From Neoroseomonas marina (GTDB lineage: Bacteria; Pseudomonadota; Alphaproteobacteria; Acetobacterales; Acetobacteraceae), in assembly GCF_012927745.1 (NCBI RefSeq), contig NZ_JABBKX010000013.1:1-64000 (forward strand): a stretch of DNA of 64,000 nt. The letters run 5' to 3'. Within the stretch, counting starts at the first letter, position 1. Every line of letters starts with the position of its first letter. Positions 1-12,230 of the stretch are shown piece by piece. A program made the position numbers and the translations under genes. The notes under the pieces were generated by a model, which was not told the DNA's origin, ran no database searches, and saw nothing but the letters and a program-made list of their open reading frames with translations.

Positions 1-62
1 CCAGCGAAACCCCGCTTCCTCAGCGGGCCAACGAACCTAAGGCCTCAACCCCCGTCCGTCAA

Positions 63-93
63 CCCCGCCCCACCAGCGGCGTGGCGGGCTTTT
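63..93 (+). terminator. Possible terminator of a gene upstream of the window
   Basis: An imperfect GC-rich hairpin pairs CCCGCC at 64-69 with GGCGGG at 83-88 and is followed by CTTTT. It would end transcription from a plus-strand gene lying before the window. The rest of bases 1-272 shows no coding signal I can support, only a small 6-bp hairpin at 11-27. Confidence 0.35.
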
Positions 94-272
94 ACGGGCC
101 TCCTCGAACCATGTCAAACGGGTTTCATGCGGTTTCGTGCAATGCGCTGGACGCATAGGTCGGACTCTTGATCATTCGTCGAATCGCTTCGGCAGCATTA
201 CGCCCTTGTCATTCGGACCCGATCCATGCCCCCTGCGCTCTCGCGATCCTAAGCCAGGGAGCCACGTCGACC

Positions 273-1520
273 ATGCGGCCACTTCGCGCCAGAACCGCGC
301 TCGTCCTGCCTTTCCTCACGTTCTGCCTCGCCTCCAGCCCCGCCTTGGCCACCCCGCAGGACGCACCTCAGGAGTCTCCGGCGGCCTCCGAAGCCGCCGA
401 CTCCGCCCCGACGGAGCGCGTGCTCGTCGTTCGGCGGGGCGACACCCTCGCGGGCCTTCTGGGTAGCGCCGGCATCGATGCCTCCGCCGCGCATGCGGCC
501 ATCGCCGCCCTCTCCAGCCTCTACCGGCCCTCGGGGCTGCGTCCGGGCAACGAGGTCGCCATTCGACTTTCGGCCGGCGATGCCCCCGAGCTGCTCGAGA
601 TCGAAGTCGAGCCCCAGCCCGGCCGGACCGTCCGCGCCTTACGGCAGGCGGACGGCACCTGGCGGGCCGCCGAAACCGTTGCCCCCCGCAGCCGCTTCCT
701 TGTGCGTGCCGAGGGAACCGTGGATGGGGGCCTCTTCCCGGCCATGACGACGGCGGGCATCCCGCCGGGCCTTGCCTTGTCGCTCATCCGCATCCTGGGT
801 CACCAGGTCGACTTCCAGCGGGACCTGCAGCCCGGCGACCGCTTCTCCATCCTGTTCGATCGCTACCGCGGCAGCGACGGCGACATCCTCGGTCACGGCC
901 AGGTCCTCCAGGCGACGCTGACCCTGTCGGGCCGCAGGCTGGCCGTCTGGCGGCACAAGGATCGCGGCGGCGCCTATGACTGGTATGATTCGGACGGCCG
1001 CAGCCTTCGCCGCTCCTTCCTGCGCACGCCGCTCGACGGGGCTCGCGTTTCATCGGGCTTCGGCATGCGGAGCCACCCGGTCCTGGGCTTCAACCGGATG
1101 CATCAGGGCATCGACTTCGCCGCGCCGAGCGGCACGCCGGTCTATGCCGCCGCCGATGGCGTCGTGGCGTCGGCGAAGCGCGAAGGCGGCTACGGCCTGA
1201 TGGTCCGGCTGCGCCACGCCAACGGCACGGAGACACGCTATGCGCACCTCTCGCGCTTCGGCCGCGGCATCACCGGCGGCCGCCGCGTCCGCCAGGGTGA
1301 CGTGATCGGCGCAGTCGGATCGACCGGCAGGTCGACCGGTCCACACCTGCACTACGAGGTCATCGCGCGGGGCCGCGCGGTGAACCCCTCGCGGCATGTG
1401 CAGCCCGCGACGCGCCTCGCGGGCGCCGAACTCAACGCCTTCCGCACGCGCCAGCGTTCGCTCGACCGCATGGCGACCAACCTCCGCACCCGCGAAGAAG
1501 TCGCGATGGCGCCGGATTGA
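273..1520 (+). CDS. Secreted M23 family metallopeptidase (LysM-like + peptidase M23)
   Basis: Predicted periplasmic murein endopeptidase of the LytM/M23 type, which cleaves peptide cross-links in peptidoglycan. The start at 273 is preferred over the upstream ATG at 168. It is preceded by AGGGAG at 256-261 and begins a clean signal peptide (about residues 1-27, ending in ALA), whereas the longer form would bury the signal. A LysM/OapA-like segment (VRRGDTL) covers about residues 48-100. The M23 domain covers about 256-365, with zinc ligands H277 and D281 in MHQGID and the HLH motif at 358-360. All ligands are present, so it should be an active enzyme rather than an EnvC-type activator. It converges on clpB. 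Confidence 0.9.
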   Translation: MRPLRARTALVLPFLTFCLASSPALATPQDAPQESPAASEAADSAPTERVLVVRRGDTLAGLLGSAGIDASAAHAAIAALSSLYRPSGLRPGNEVAIRLSAGDAPELLEIEVEPQPGRTVRALRQADGTWRAAETVAPRSRFLVRAEGTVDGGLFPAMTTAGIPPGLALSLIRILGHQVDFQRDLQPGDRFSILFDRYRGSDGDILGHGQVLQATLTLSGRRLAVWRHKDRGGAYDWYDSDGRSLRRSFLRTPLDGARVSSGFGMRSHPVLGFNRMHQGIDFAAPSGTPVYAAADGVVASAKREGGYGLMVRLRHANGTETRYAHLSRFGRGITGGRRVRQGDVIGAVGSTGRSTGPHLHYEVIARGRAVNPSRHVQPATRLAGAELNAFRTRQRSLDRMATNLRTREEVAMAPD

Positions 1521-1528
1521 GGCGGACA

Positions 1529-1553
1529 GGGCCGGCGCGCATCGCGCCGGCCC
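1529..1553. terminator. Bidirectional hairpin between the M23 peptidase gene and clpB
   Basis: A perfect 11-bp stem (GGGCCGGCGCG at 1529-1539 with CGCGCCGGCCC at 1543-1553) has a 3-base loop. It lies between two convergent genes whose stop codons are about 40 bases apart. There is only a weak T-rich tail, so termination may rely on the stem alone. Confidence 0.55.
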
Positions 1554-1562
1554 GTCGTTGCT

Positions 1563-4148
<2,586 letters not shown>

Positions 4149-4259
4149 GCGTCCCTCTCCAGAGCGGACAGGCGGTAGCCTACCCCCGATCGGGCAGCAG
4201 GCACGCCTCTATCGGACACCCATGTGGTATGCGTCCTTGATCTGCTTCAAGGGGCCGCC

Positions 4260-5027
4260 ATGCGCATCGAGACGATCTATCGCTACCCGGTGAAGGGCCT
4301 GACGGCCGAGGCCATGGAAGAGGTGACGCTGACCCCCGGCGAGACCCTCCCCCACGATCGCCGCTTTGCCCTGGCTCAGGGCGACTCCCCCTTCGACGCG
4401 GCCGCCCCGGCCTGGCTGCCGAAGCGCAACTTCGCCTGTCTGATGGTCAACGCCCGCCTCGCCCTCGCCCACTCGGCCTTCGACGGCCGGACCGGCGAAC
4501 TCGCCATCCGGACCCCCGGCGCGCCACCGTTCCTGGGCGACACGCGCAGCCCCGAGGGCCGCGCCGCCATCGCCGCCCACCTCGCCGCCTTTATGGGCGA
4601 GGAAGCTCGTGGCACCCCGCGCTTCGTCGAGGCTCCCGGCCATTCCTTTTCCGACGTCGCGAAGAAGGTCGTCTCCATCATCGGGTTGTCGAGCCTGCAT
4701 GCGCTCGAACAGGCGACGGGCACGACGCTCGACCCGCTGCGCTTCCGCGCCAATGTCTACGTCTCGGGTGGCAGCCCCTGGGCCGAGTTCGACTGGATCG
4801 GCCGGGAGATCCTGCTCGGCCAGGCCAGGCTGCGCATCGTCAAGCGCATCGTCCGCTGCCCGGCGACCGAGGTGAACCCCGCCACGGGCGAGCGCGACGC
4901 CGAGCCGCCGCGCTGGCTGCGCCAGCATTTCGGACATGCCGACCTCGGCGTCTATGCGGAGGTGATCGCGGGTGGGCGTATCGCCGCGGGCGACGCGTTG
5001 CAGCTGCACGACGACGACGCGCCCTGA
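4260..5027 (+). CDS. MOSC domain-containing protein (MOSC_N + MOSC)
   Basis: Member of the MOSC (molybdenum cofactor sulfurase C-terminal) family related to YcbX and mARC, which bind a sulfurated molybdenum cofactor and reduce N-hydroxylated compounds. The N-terminal beta-barrel domain (starting near IYRYPVKGLTAE) covers roughly residues 1-100 and the MOSC core about 120-250, including the conserved cysteine in VRCPATEVNP and the RFRANV stretch. The ATG at 4260 follows AAGGGG by five bases, so it is preferred over the in-frame start at 4224. No ferredoxin domain is fused, unlike E. coli YcbX, so an external electron donor would be needed. Confidence 0.88.
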   Translation: MRIETIYRYPVKGLTAEAMEEVTLTPGETLPHDRRFALAQGDSPFDAAAPAWLPKRNFACLMVNARLALAHSAFDGRTGELAIRTPGAPPFLGDTRSPEGRAAIAAHLAAFMGEEARGTPRFVEAPGHSFSDVAKKVVSIIGLSSLHALEQATGTTLDPLRFRANVYVSGGSPWAEFDWIGREILLGQARLRIVKRIVRCPATEVNPATGERDAEPPRWLRQHFGHADLGVYAEVIAGGRIAAGDALQLHDDDAP

Positions 5028-5058
5028 GCGCCCGCGTCCCTACCGGCCGGCCTTGCCC

Positions 5059-5376
5059 TCAGCCGAACAGGCGCCAACCCTTGCGGCCGCTGTCCAGATA
5101 GCCCTCCCAGGCCGGCGGCACCGGGAATGCACGTTTATGGGCCGCCTGCTCGGCCGGGCTCAGCGCCGCATCACGCTCGCGCACCTGGAAGAAGTGGGCC
5201 TCGCCGCCCACGCGCCAACCGATCGAATCGCTCGGCCAATCAGGCCGCACCATCCATGGCGGCGGGAATGCAGCCGGATCGAGGCTTCGGGACACGGGAA
5301 GGCCGCGACGGATCGTATCGCGCAGCCTTCGCCCGCATGCCGCCAGCCGGGCGACCGCACGCCCTGCCGCCGTCAC
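5059..5376 (-). CDS. Conserved hypothetical protein, 105 aa
   Basis: Small soluble protein with a tryptophan- and proline-rich core (FPPPWMVRPDWPSDSIGWR, about residues 37-55) that resembles small proteins I recall from other Rhodospirillales but cannot name. The C-terminal half carries an LSPAEQAAHKRAFPVP-like helix. There is no signal peptide, membrane segment or catalytic motif. It is the last gene of the minus-strand run below DUF4167. The true start could be internal, because the first 35 residues are arginine-rich and look less conserved. Function unknown. Confidence 0.6.
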   Translation of the reverse strand: MTAAGRAVARLAACGRRLRDTIRRGLPVSRSLDPAAFPPPWMVRPDWPSDSIGWRVGGEAHFFQVRERDAALSPAEQAAHKRAFPVPPAWEGYLDSGRKGWRLFG

Positions 5377-5452
5377 GCGGGTGTGCCCGGATTGGGCTCA
5401 CCCGAGGGCCGTGACACCCGCCTGGGCGGCGACCGATGTCGCCGCCGGCCAA

Positions 5453-5911
5453 TCACGCGGGTTCGCGGGCCTCGCCCTCGGCGCCTTCCGCCTCGGGCAT
5501 CTCGGTCGGCCCGGGGCTGGCCATCTCCACGGCCTCGCCCTGCGCCTCGCCCTCGCCGGGCTGCTCCTGCCCCTGGTAGCGCCGCTGCTGGGGCTGCTGC
5601 TGCTGGTGCTGCGCCGCCGCCTGGTTCATGGCGTTGAGGATGCGGAAATAGTGCTCCGCATGCTGGAAGTAGGATTCCGCCATCACCCGGTCGCCGCCGC
5701 TCGTCGCGTCCCGGCCGAGCTGCAGGTACTTTTCGAAAAGCTGCTGCGCCGTCCCGCGGAGCCGCATGTCCGGCCCATTCGAGTCGAAGACGTGGTTCCG
5801 GTTGAGAGGCTGGCGGTCACCGCCACCCCCACTCCCGCCGCCGCTATGGCGGAACTGCCCGCCGCCCCCGTGGCGATGGCCGCCACGACCGCGCATGCGC
5901 TTCATGTTCAT
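5453..5911 (-). CDS. DUF4167 domain-containing protein
   Basis: Alphaproteobacterial protein of unknown function. The start at 5911 gives MNMKRMRGRGG, the typical arginine/glycine-rich N-terminus. The DUF4167 core (NRNHVFDSNGPDMRLRG through HAEHYFRILNAM) spans about residues 37-95. A glutamine-rich stretch and an acidic Glu/Pro tail follow. The basic, glycine-rich head suggests RNA binding, which is inference. It lies downstream of prfA and prmC, its usual neighbours in alphaproteobacteria, so a translation-related role fits the context. Confidence 0.85.
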   Translation of the reverse strand: MNMKRMRGRGGHRHGGGGQFRHSGGGSGGGGDRQPLNRNHVFDSNGPDMRLRGTAQQLFEKYLQLGRDATSGGDRVMAESYFQHAEHYFRILNAMNQAAAQHQQQQPQQRRYQGQEQPGEGEAQGEAVEMASPGPTEMPEAEGAEGEAREPA

Positions 5912-6013
5912 CGGTGTGCTGTTTCGCTGTCTCGCATCCGCGCCGCACCGGCTGAAACGACCCCTTGAGAGGGCCGAGGGAGCCAGCACGCATCCGGTTT
6001 CGTTGCATCCACG

Positions 6014-6055
6014 CGGCCCCGGATCCTTCGGGCGGGAGGACCCGCCACGGGGCCG
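6014..6055 (-). other. Nested hairpin upstream of the DUF4167 gene
   Basis: An outer 7-bp stem (CGGCCCC at 6014-6020 with GGGGCCG at 6049-6055) encloses an inner 6-bp stem (GGCGGG at 6031-6036 with CCCGCC at 6041-6046) with an AGGA loop. It sits in the 233-base gap between prmC and the DUF4167 gene. It may act as a transcription attenuator or as mRNA structure. No run of T follows. Confidence 0.35.
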
Positions 6056-6144
6056 TCCGGATCTTGGGGAGGGTTCCGACCTTCCCCGGCCGCTTCCGCA
6101 ACCTAGCCGCGACCGTCCGGGCAGCCAAACTGTTTTTTGGGGCC

Positions 6145-7014
6145 CTACTGCGCTGCCAGAACGAGCGCCCGCTCCACCCCGCCCAGGTCCTCCCGCGCGC
6201 CGAGCGACCGAAGCCCCTCCGCCGCCGCGATGGCCTCGACCGCCGACCGCTGCCCGATCCCGAGTTCCAGCACCGCCCGCCCGCCCGGCGCCAGCAAGGC
6301 CGGCAGCCGCGCCGCGATCCGCCGATAGGCGTCAAACCCGTCCGGCCCGCCGTCGAGCGCCAGGCGGGGCTCGTGCCGCGCCACCTCCGGCATCAGCCCG
6401 GCGATCTCGTCGGACGCGATATACGGAGGGTTCGACAGCACCAGGTCGAACCGCCCCGCCAGCGCCGAATCCCAGTCCCCCGCCAGGAAGGCCGCCCGCC
6501 CGCCCAGCCCGTTCGCCGCCGCATTCCGGGCCGCCAAACCCGCCGCCGCGGGCGAGAGATCGACCCCGACGCCCCACGCCCCCGGCGCCTCGGCCAGCAC
6601 CGCCAGCAGCAGCGCCCCCGTCCCGGTCCCGAGGTCCAGCACCCGCCGAATGGCGTCGACCCGCGGAAATGCCGCCAGTGCCGCCTCCACGATGGCCTCC
6701 GAATCCGCGCGGGGGATCAGCGTGTCGCCCGAGACCTCCAGGTCCAGCGTCCAGAACCCCTGCCGACCCAGGATATGCGCGACGGGCTCATGCGCCGCAC
6801 GCCGCCGCAGGGCCTCCCCGAAAGCCGCCGCCGCCCCGCCCGGCACGGCCGCCCGCGGATCGCGCAGCAGGTCCTCCTCCCGGCAGCCCATCGCATGGGC
6901 CAGCAACCGCCGCGCCTCGAGCCTCGGCGCCTCGATCCCCGCCGCCCGCAGCACCTGGCCCGCCTGGCACAGGAAGGCGCCGACGGACCCGCCAGGATCC
7001 GCGCAGCCGCTCAC
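6145..7014 (-). CDS. prmC: Release factor glutamine methyltransferase PrmC (HemK)
   Basis: SAM-dependent enzyme that methylates the glutamine of the GGQ motif in class I release factors. The 289-residue protein has the PrmC N-terminal helical domain (about 1-90), the SAM-binding motif [14 protein letters not shown] (about 125-138) and the N-methylating signature SNPPYI (about 195-200). The start is GTG and overlaps the prfA stop codon by four bases (GTGA), so the enzyme is translationally coupled to its own substrate, RF1. An HTG or HLG start at an internal Met is unlikely because the N-domain would be cut. Confidence 0.95.
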   Translation of the reverse strand: MSGCADPGGSVGAFLCQAGQVLRAAGIEAPRLEARRLLAHAMGCREEDLLRDPRAAVPGGAAAAFGEALRRRAAHEPVAHILGRQGFWTLDLEVSGDTLIPRADSEAIVEAALAAFPRVDAIRRVLDLGTGTGALLLAVLAEAPGAWGVGVDLSPAAAGLAARNAAANGLGGRAAFLAGDWDSALAGRFDLVLSNPPYIASDEIAGLMPEVARHEPRLALDGGPDGFDAYRRIAARLPALLAPGGRAVLELGIGQRSAVEAIAAAEGLRSLGAREDLGGVERALVLAAQ

Positions 7015-8066
7015 GCCGCCTCGGCCGCCAACCGCGCCGCCTGGTCCTCGGCGATCAGCGCGTCGAAGATGTCGTCGAACTCGCCCAGCATGACGCGGTC
7101 GATCTTGTGCAGCGTCAGCCCGATGCGATGGTCGGTCACCCGCCCCTGCGGGAAGTTGTACGTGCGGATCCGCTCGGAGCGATCGCCGGTCCCCACCTGG
7201 GACTTCCGGTCCGCCGCCCGCGCGCTGTCGGCGGCGGTCCGCTGCGCATCGTACAACCGTGCCCGCAGCACCTTCATCGCCTTGGCGCGGTTCTTGTGCT
7301 GCGACTTCTCCTCCTGCATCGCGACCACGATCCCCGTGGGCAGATGCGTGATGCGCACCGCGGAATCCGTCTTGTTGACGTGCTGCCCGCCGGCACCTGA
7401 TGCACGATACGTGTCGATGCGCAGGTCGCCCTCATTGACCTGCACGTCCACCTCCTCGGCTTCCGGCAGCACGGCCACGGTCACCGTCGAGGTATGAATG
7501 CGCCCCTGCGTCTCCGTGGCCGGCACGCGCTGGACCCGGTGCACACCGCTCTCGAACTTCAGCCGCGCGAAGACGCCGCGGCCGGCGATCTCCGCGGTCG
7601 CGCCCTTCACGCCGCCCAGGTCGCTCTCGTCGTAGTCAAGTACCTCGAACCGCCAGCCGCGCCCCTCGGCATAACGCTGATAGGCGCGGAACAGCTCCGC
7701 CGCGAACAGCCCTGCCTCGTCGCCACCCGCCGCCGGCCGCACCTCGAGGATCGCGCTCCGCTCATCCGCCGCGTCGCGCGGCAGCAGCAGCAGGCGCAGC
7801 TCGCGCTCGAGCACCGGCACACGCTCCTTCTGCTCGAGCCATTCGGCCTCCGCGAGGTCGCGCATCTCCGGATCGGCCATCAGCGCCTCGGCCTCGTCGC
7901 GGGCTCGCTCGGCGGTGCGCAGCTCGGCGACCTTGGCGACCAACGGCTCCAGTTCCGCCAATTCCTTCGACAGCGCGCCGATCTCCGCACCCGGCGCGGT
8001 CTCCAGCGTGTGGCGGATTTCCTCCGCGCGCGTCAGCAGGCGGTCGAGGCGGGACGGAAGGCTCAT
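7011..8066 (-). CDS. prfA: Peptide chain release factor 1
   Basis: Recognises UAA and UAG stop codons and triggers peptidyl-tRNA hydrolysis. The ATG at 8066 gives [10 protein letters not shown] and 351 residues, the family length. The longer open frame runs into the upstream hairpin repeat and is not used. The anticodon-like tripeptide PAT in [15 protein letters not shown] marks RF1 rather than RF2. The catalytic GGQ lies in [11 protein letters not shown]. It is followed by overlapping prmC and preceded, past the hairpin repeat, by hisS. Confidence 0.97.
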   Translation of the reverse strand: MSLPSRLDRLLTRAEEIRHTLETAPGAEIGALSKELAELEPLVAKVAELRTAERARDEAEALMADPEMRDLAEAEWLEQKERVPVLERELRLLLLPRDAADERSAILEVRPAAGGDEAGLFAAELFRAYQRYAEGRGWRFEVLDYDESDLGGVKGATAEIAGRGVFARLKFESGVHRVQRVPATETQGRIHTSTVTVAVLPEAEEVDVQVNEGDLRIDTYRASGAGGQHVNKTDSAVRITHLPTGIVVAMQEEKSQHKNRAKAMKVLRARLYDAQRTAADSARAADRKSQVGTGDRSERIRTYNFPQGRVTDHRIGLTLHKIDRVMLGEFDDIFDALIAEDQAARLAAEAA

Positions 8067-8085
8067 GCGAAGCGGTCCAGGCAGG

Positions 8086-8188
8086 TCGGGGGAGGAGAAC
8101 CTCCCCCGATCCCCCTCCCTTCTTTGGATACCTGGTTCCAAAGAAGGTTGAGGGGGGTGTGGGGGGAGAAGTTCCCTTCTCCCCCCAC
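8086..8188. repeat. Tandem-hairpin intergenic repeat between hisS and prfA
   Basis: Three consecutive perfect hairpins fill the gap. They are TCGGGGGAGG/CCTCCCCCGA (8086-8095 and 8100-8109, AGAA loop), CCTTCTTTGG/CCAAAGAAGG (8118-8127 and 8138-8147) and a 13-bp stem at 8159-8171 with 8176-8188. The modular layout and the TGGTTCCAAAG element resemble the repeats at 32.3 and 60.5 kb, so this is probably one copy of a dispersed REP-like family. It may also modulate read-through from hisS into prfA. Confidence 0.7.
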
Positions 8189-8205
8189 CTCTTCGATCCC
8201 CGCGA

Positions 8206-9447
8206 TCACCCAAGCCGCCCCGGCACCTCCGACAGAGGCACCTTCTCCTGCGTCCCGGCATCGAGGTCGCGCAGCTGCGCCACCCCTGCCGCAATCTCCT
8301 CCTCGCCAAGGATCACGGCGGCCCGCGCCCCGATCCGGTTCGCCCGCTCCATCCGGCGCTTCAGGTTCCCGCGATAGGCGATCTCGGCCACCACGCCCTG
8401 CCGCCGCAGCGCCTGCAGCACGTCCAGCGCCGGCCCTTCCGCCGCGTCGCCCACGGGGATCACCGCCACGGGCCGCGCGGCCGCCGGCGCGACGGGCAAC
8501 AGCATCGCCAGCCGCTCGATCCCCGCGGCCCAGCCGACCGACGGCGTTGCCGGCCCGCCCATCTCCTCGACCAGGCCATTGTACCGCCCGCCCGCCATGA
8601 CGGTGCCCTGGGCACCCAGCCGGTCGGTCACGAACTCGAAGGCCGTGTGGCTGTAGTAGTCGAGCCCCCGCACGATCCGCGGATTCTCGCGGAACGGCAC
8701 GCCGAAACGCACCAGATGCGTCTTCACCGCGGTGTAGAAGGCTGCCGCGTCCGCCGTCAGATGGTCGCCGATCACCGGCGCTCCCGCGACGATCGCCCGG
8801 TCCTTCTCGTCCTTGCTGTCCAGGATGCGCAGCGGGTTCTTCTCCAGCCGCACGCGGCTGTCGTGGCTCAGCGCGTCCTGGTGGGCGGAGAAATACGCCA
8901 CCAGCGCCGCGCGATAGGCCGCCCGGCTCTCCGCATCCCCCAGCGTGTTGATCTCGAGCACGGTGCCGTCTGACACCCCGAGCGCACAGAGGATGTCCCA
9001 CCCCGCGGCGATGACCTCGGCATCCGCCAGCGGCTCGGCGGCGCCCAGCACCTCGAGGTCGATCTGGTGGAACTGCCGGTAGCGCCCCTTCTGCGGCCGC
9101 TCGTAGCGGAACATCGGCCCGGTCGCGAAGACCTTGCGCGGCAGGTTGGTCTGCGTGAGCCCGTTGCTCACCAGCGCCCGGCACAGCCCGGCGGTGTATT
9201 CCGGCCGCAGGGTCAGGCTCTCTCCGCCGCGGTCCTCGAAGGAATACATCTCCTTCGAGACGACGTCCGAGGTGTCGCCCAGCCCGCGCGAGAAGACGCG
9301 CGTATCCTCGAAGATCGGCGTCGCCCATTCCTCGAAGCCATAGAGCGCGCTGATCCGCCGTGCCGTCTCCACGACGGCGTGGTGGCGGCGGAAATCCTCG
9401 CCGATGAGGTCGCGCGTGCCACGGACGGGCTGCAAGGCTGTCATCAC
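8206..9447 (-). CDS. hisS: Histidyl-tRNA synthetase
   Basis: Class II aminoacyl-tRNA synthetase that charges tRNA-His. At 413 residues it is the usual bacterial size. It starts with the typical LQPVRGTRD, contains class II motif 2 ([17 protein letters not shown], about 110-126), the histidine-specific [13 protein letters not shown], the motif 3 region GGRYNGL, and a C-terminal anticodon-binding domain (about 320-410). Either of the first two Met codons could be the start. It is preceded on the same strand by a small secreted protein gene and ispG. Confidence 0.97.
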   Translation of the reverse strand: MMTALQPVRGTRDLIGEDFRRHHAVVETARRISALYGFEEWATPIFEDTRVFSRGLGDTSDVVSKEMYSFEDRGGESLTLRPEYTAGLCRALVSNGLTQTNLPRKVFATGPMFRYERPQKGRYRQFHQIDLEVLGAAEPLADAEVIAAGWDILCALGVSDGTVLEINTLGDAESRAAYRAALVAYFSAHQDALSHDSRVRLEKNPLRILDSKDEKDRAIVAGAPVIGDHLTADAAAFYTAVKTHLVRFGVPFRENPRIVRGLDYYSHTAFEFVTDRLGAQGTVMAGGRYNGLVEEMGGPATPSVGWAAGIERLAMLLPVAPAAARPVAVIPVGDAAEGPALDVLQALRRQGVVAEIAYRGNLKRRMERANRIGARAAVILGEEEIAAGVAQLRDLDAGTQEKVPLSEVPGRLG

Positions 9448-9468
9448 GGTATCCAGTCGAAAGGGCGT

Positions 9469-9951
9469 CTAGCGGCGCTGCGGCCGGGCCTGCTGCGTGC
9501 CGGGGCGGGCCGGAACGGGGCGAAGCACCTCGTCCCGCACCTGGTTCCCGACGCGAGAGGCCATGACCAGCGCACGCCTGTAGGTCTCCGCCTCGCCTTC
9601 GTCCAGGCATTGCGCAGCGTCGCCCAGTTCGACCAGCGTCCGCAGCCGGCCCATCCACTGGTCCAGCCATGCGAGCATCTGCAGCGCCTGGGGCCGCGCA
9701 TCCGTCTCGAAGCCGGCGGACAGGGAACTCGAATGCTGCCGGATCACCAGCGACGCCTCGAAGGCGCGGGCGTTGATCTCGGTGCAGAAGGCCGAGCCTC
9801 CCCCGCTGCGGCCGGCCCCACCGTCCGTCGCGTCCTCGCCGCCGGTCTGCGCCGCCGCCGGTTGCACCAGGAGGAGGAAGCCCCCCAACAGGCCGGCAAC
9901 GGGCGACCGGCGCCACAGGGGCGCCGCCAGACGACGCGGCGGTGGCGTCAT
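9469..9951 (-). CDS. Hypothetical secreted protein, 160 aa
   Basis: The ATG at 9951 overlaps the ispG stop codon (ATGA), which fixes the start and implies translational coupling. A basic head and a hydrophobic stretch (about residues 17-34, ending in AAAQ) form a signal peptide. The mature part is helical, has two cysteines (FCTEIN and AQCLDEG) that may form a disulfide, and a proline/arginine-rich tail. I do not recognise a family. Its position between ispG and hisS gives no functional clue. Confidence 0.7.
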   Translation of the reverse strand: MTPPPRRLAAPLWRRSPVAGLLGGFLLLVQPAAAQTGGEDATDGGAGRSGGGSAFCTEINARAFEASLVIRQHSSSLSAGFETDARPQALQMLAWLDQWMGRLRTLVELGDAAQCLDEGEAETYRRALVMASRVGNQVRDEVLRPVPARPGTQQARPQRR

Positions 9952-11087
9952 TCGGCCGCCTGCCGATCTGCCTCGGAGGCCTCCGCACGCTTCGCCTCGG
10001 CCATCGCCTCGGCCTTGGCCGTCACCAGGCCGACGATGTGCTCCACCATCTCCTCGGTGCGGATGGTGTGGTCCGTCTTGCCGGCGGCATAGACCATGTG
10101 CGTGCCGGCACCGCCGCCTGTCAGCCCGATGTCGGTCATCAGCGCCTCGCCGGGCCCATTCACCACGCAGCCGATGATCGACAGCGTGATCGGCTCCGAA
10201 ATGTGCGCAAGCCGTTCCTCGAGCGTCTCGACCGTGCGGATGACGTCGAAGCCCTGCCGCGCGCAGGACGGGCAGGAAATGATCTTCACCCCGCGATGGC
10301 GCAGGTGCAGGGATTTCAGCAGGTCCCAGCCGACCGCGACCTCTTCCTCGGGCTCCGCGCTCAGGGAGACGCGCAGCGTGTCCCCGATGCCTGCCCAGAG
10401 CAGCGACCCGAGCCCGATCGCGCTCTTGACCGTCCCCGCGCGCCGCCCGCCGGCCTCGGTGATGCCGATATGCAGCGGATGGTCGCAGGCCTCGGCGAGC
10501 TGCTGATACGCCGCGACGGCCAGGAAGACGTCGGACGCCTTCACGCTGATCTTGAACTCGTCGAAGCCTTCCTGGAGCAGGTGGTCGGCGTGCCACAGCG
10601 CGCTCTCGACCAGCGCCTCCGGGTTGGGCTCCCCGTACTTCTCGAGCAGATGCTTCTCGAGGCTGCCCGCATTCACCCCGATGCGGATCGAGCAGCCATG
10701 GTCGCGCGCGGCCTTCACGACCTCCTTCACGCGCTCCTTCGACCCGATGTTGCCGGGGTTGATGCGCAGGCAGGCCGCGCCCGCCTCGGCGGCCTCGATG
10801 GCGCGCCGGTAGTGGAAATGGATGTCGGCGACGACCGGGACATTCACCTCGCGCACGATCTCATGCAGCGCGGCGGTGCTTTCCTCGGTCGGGCAGGACA
10901 CCCGGACGATGTCCACGCCTGCGAGCTCGCAGCGGCGGATCTGCTCGATTGTCGCCTTGGCGTCCTCGGTCGGCGTGTTGGTCATGGTCTGAACCGAGAT
11001 CGGCGCATCCCCGCCCACGCGCACCTTGCCGACGCCGATCTGCCGCGACGCGCGGCGCAGGATCTGCTGGTACGGGCGATAGGACAT
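9948..11087 (-). CDS. ispG: 4-hydroxy-3-methylbut-2-en-1-yl diphosphate synthase (flavodoxin), IspG/GcpE
   Basis: Iron-sulfur enzyme of the MEP pathway that converts methylerythritol cyclodiphosphate to HMBPP for isoprenoid synthesis. The start at 11087 ([12 protein letters not shown]) gives 379 residues. The N-terminal TIM barrel holds [11 protein letters not shown]. The C-terminal [4Fe-4S] domain shows the ligand motifs [10 protein letters not shown] and [10 protein letters not shown]. It lies directly downstream of the RodZ-like gene, a pairing common in proteobacteria. Confidence 0.96.
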   Translation of the reverse strand: MSYRPYQQILRRASRQIGVGKVRVGGDAPISVQTMTNTPTEDAKATIEQIRRCELAGVDIVRVSCPTEESTAALHEIVREVNVPVVADIHFHYRRAIEAAEAGAACLRINPGNIGSKERVKEVVKAARDHGCSIRIGVNAGSLEKHLLEKYGEPNPEALVESALWHADHLLQEGFDEFKISVKASDVFLAVAAYQQLAEACDHPLHIGITEAGGRRAGTVKSAIGLGSLLWAGIGDTLRVSLSAEPEEEVAVGWDLLKSLHLRHRGVKIISCPSCARQGFDVIRTVETLEERLAHISEPITLSIIGCVVNGPGEALMTDIGLTGGGAGTHMVYAAGKTDHTIRTEEMVEHIVGLVTAKAEAMAEAKRAEASEADRQAAE

Positions 11088-11165
11088 GCAGGCCTTCCGA
11101 TCTCGGGCAAACGCCCCTGGCAATATGGCCCGTGGTGCTGGCGGCCGGAAGGCCGGAACGCGCCT

Positions 11166-12164
11166 TTAGGGCCGGGCGCCCTGCGGTGCCGGACGTGGCG
11201 CAGCATCCGGCGTCGCCGGGCGGAGCTGCGGCGCAGCCGCCGCCGGTCCGGCCGCAGGCGCCGCCGGCGTCGTCGCCGCGGCCGCCGGTCCCGCCGCACG
11301 CAGGCGCTCGGTATCGAGCGCCAATCCGCGGCGCACGCCGGTCGCGCCGACCAGCACCGCGACGACCTGCCCATCCAGCAGAACGTCGAGGTTCTCGGCC
11401 TTGCCCGTGGTCAGGACCATGCCGTCGCGGGGCGGCACCTGGTAGGTGTCTCCGGCACGCAACACGCGGTCGAGCACGGTCTGGTTCTGCCGGCTGTCGC
11501 GCACCTGGACCCAGGTCTCGCCCCGCGCGCGCAGCACGACGCCCGCCATGCCCGGCGGGACGGGTGCCGCGGCCGGGGCGGGTGCGGGCTGCGCCGCAGG
11601 TGCGACGGACGCCGCCGGTCCGGCGGGCGCGGCCGCAGCCTGCGTCGGCGCGCCGGGCGTCCCCGGGGCGGCGGTCTCGCGCGGTCGCTGCGCCTCCGGC
11701 ACGGCGGGATCCAGCCGCGCGGGCACCGGCGGCACCGCATCGACGACCCGGCTCCCGGATCCGCTCCAATTGTACCAGGCGACATAGGCGCCGACCGCGA
11801 GCACCGCGCCCACAGCCACCAAGGCGCCCGCCGGGACGCCGCGTGACGGCACGGGCTCCGGGAAGACCAGTTCGCCGTTCTTCGTCGCCGCCCCGCCTGT
11901 CACGTCGCGGAACCGCCGCACCGCCTCATCGGGATCGAGCCCGAGCGCGGCGGCATAGGACCGGACGAAGCCGACGGCATAGGCGGGGCCCGGCAGGTCC
12001 TTGATCCGCCCTTCCTCGAGCGCATGGATATAGCGCCGATTGATCCGCAGCCGTTCCGCCATGTCCTCGACGCTGGCGCCCAGCGTGAGCCTCGCTTCAC
12101 GGAGGTCTTCCCCCACGCGGGCAGCTTCGGCGGCGGTCAGGTCGGGGCGGGGAGTCCGTTTCAT
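11166..12164 (-). CDS. RodZ-like helix-turn-helix membrane protein (DUF4115)
   Basis: Cytoskeletal-type protein resembling RodZ, which links MreB to the cell-wall elongation machinery. From the ATG at 12164 (MKRTPRPDL) the 332-residue protein has an N-terminal RodZ-type HTH (about 20-90, LREARLTLGASVEDMAERL then RRYIHALEEG). A single transmembrane segment follows (about 112-131). Next comes a long Ala/Pro linker and a C-terminal DUF4115 beta domain (about 210-290, GETWVQVRDSRQNQTV). The domain order matches RodZ. It heads the run rodZ-like, ispG, secreted protein, hisS. Confidence 0.85.
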   Translation of the reverse strand: MKRTPRPDLTAAEAARVGEDLREARLTLGASVEDMAERLRINRRYIHALEEGRIKDLPGPAYAVGFVRSYAAALGLDPDEAVRRFRDVTGGAATKNGELVFPEPVPSRGVPAGALVAVGAVLAVGAYVAWYNWSGSGSRVVDAVPPVPARLDPAVPEAQRPRETAAPGTPGAPTQAAAAPAGPAASVAPAAQPAPAPAAAPVPPGMAGVVLRARGETWVQVRDSRQNQTVLDRVLRAGDTYQVPPRDGMVLTTGKAENLDVLLDGQVVAVLVGATGVRRGLALDTERLRAAGPAAAATTPAAPAAGPAAAAPQLRPATPDAAPRPAPQGARP

Positions 12165-12230
12165 GAGCTCTCGGTATCGACCCGCGGCTTCTAAACCTGC
12201 GGGCCGTGCCCGCAAAGGCCCTTGGCGCGG

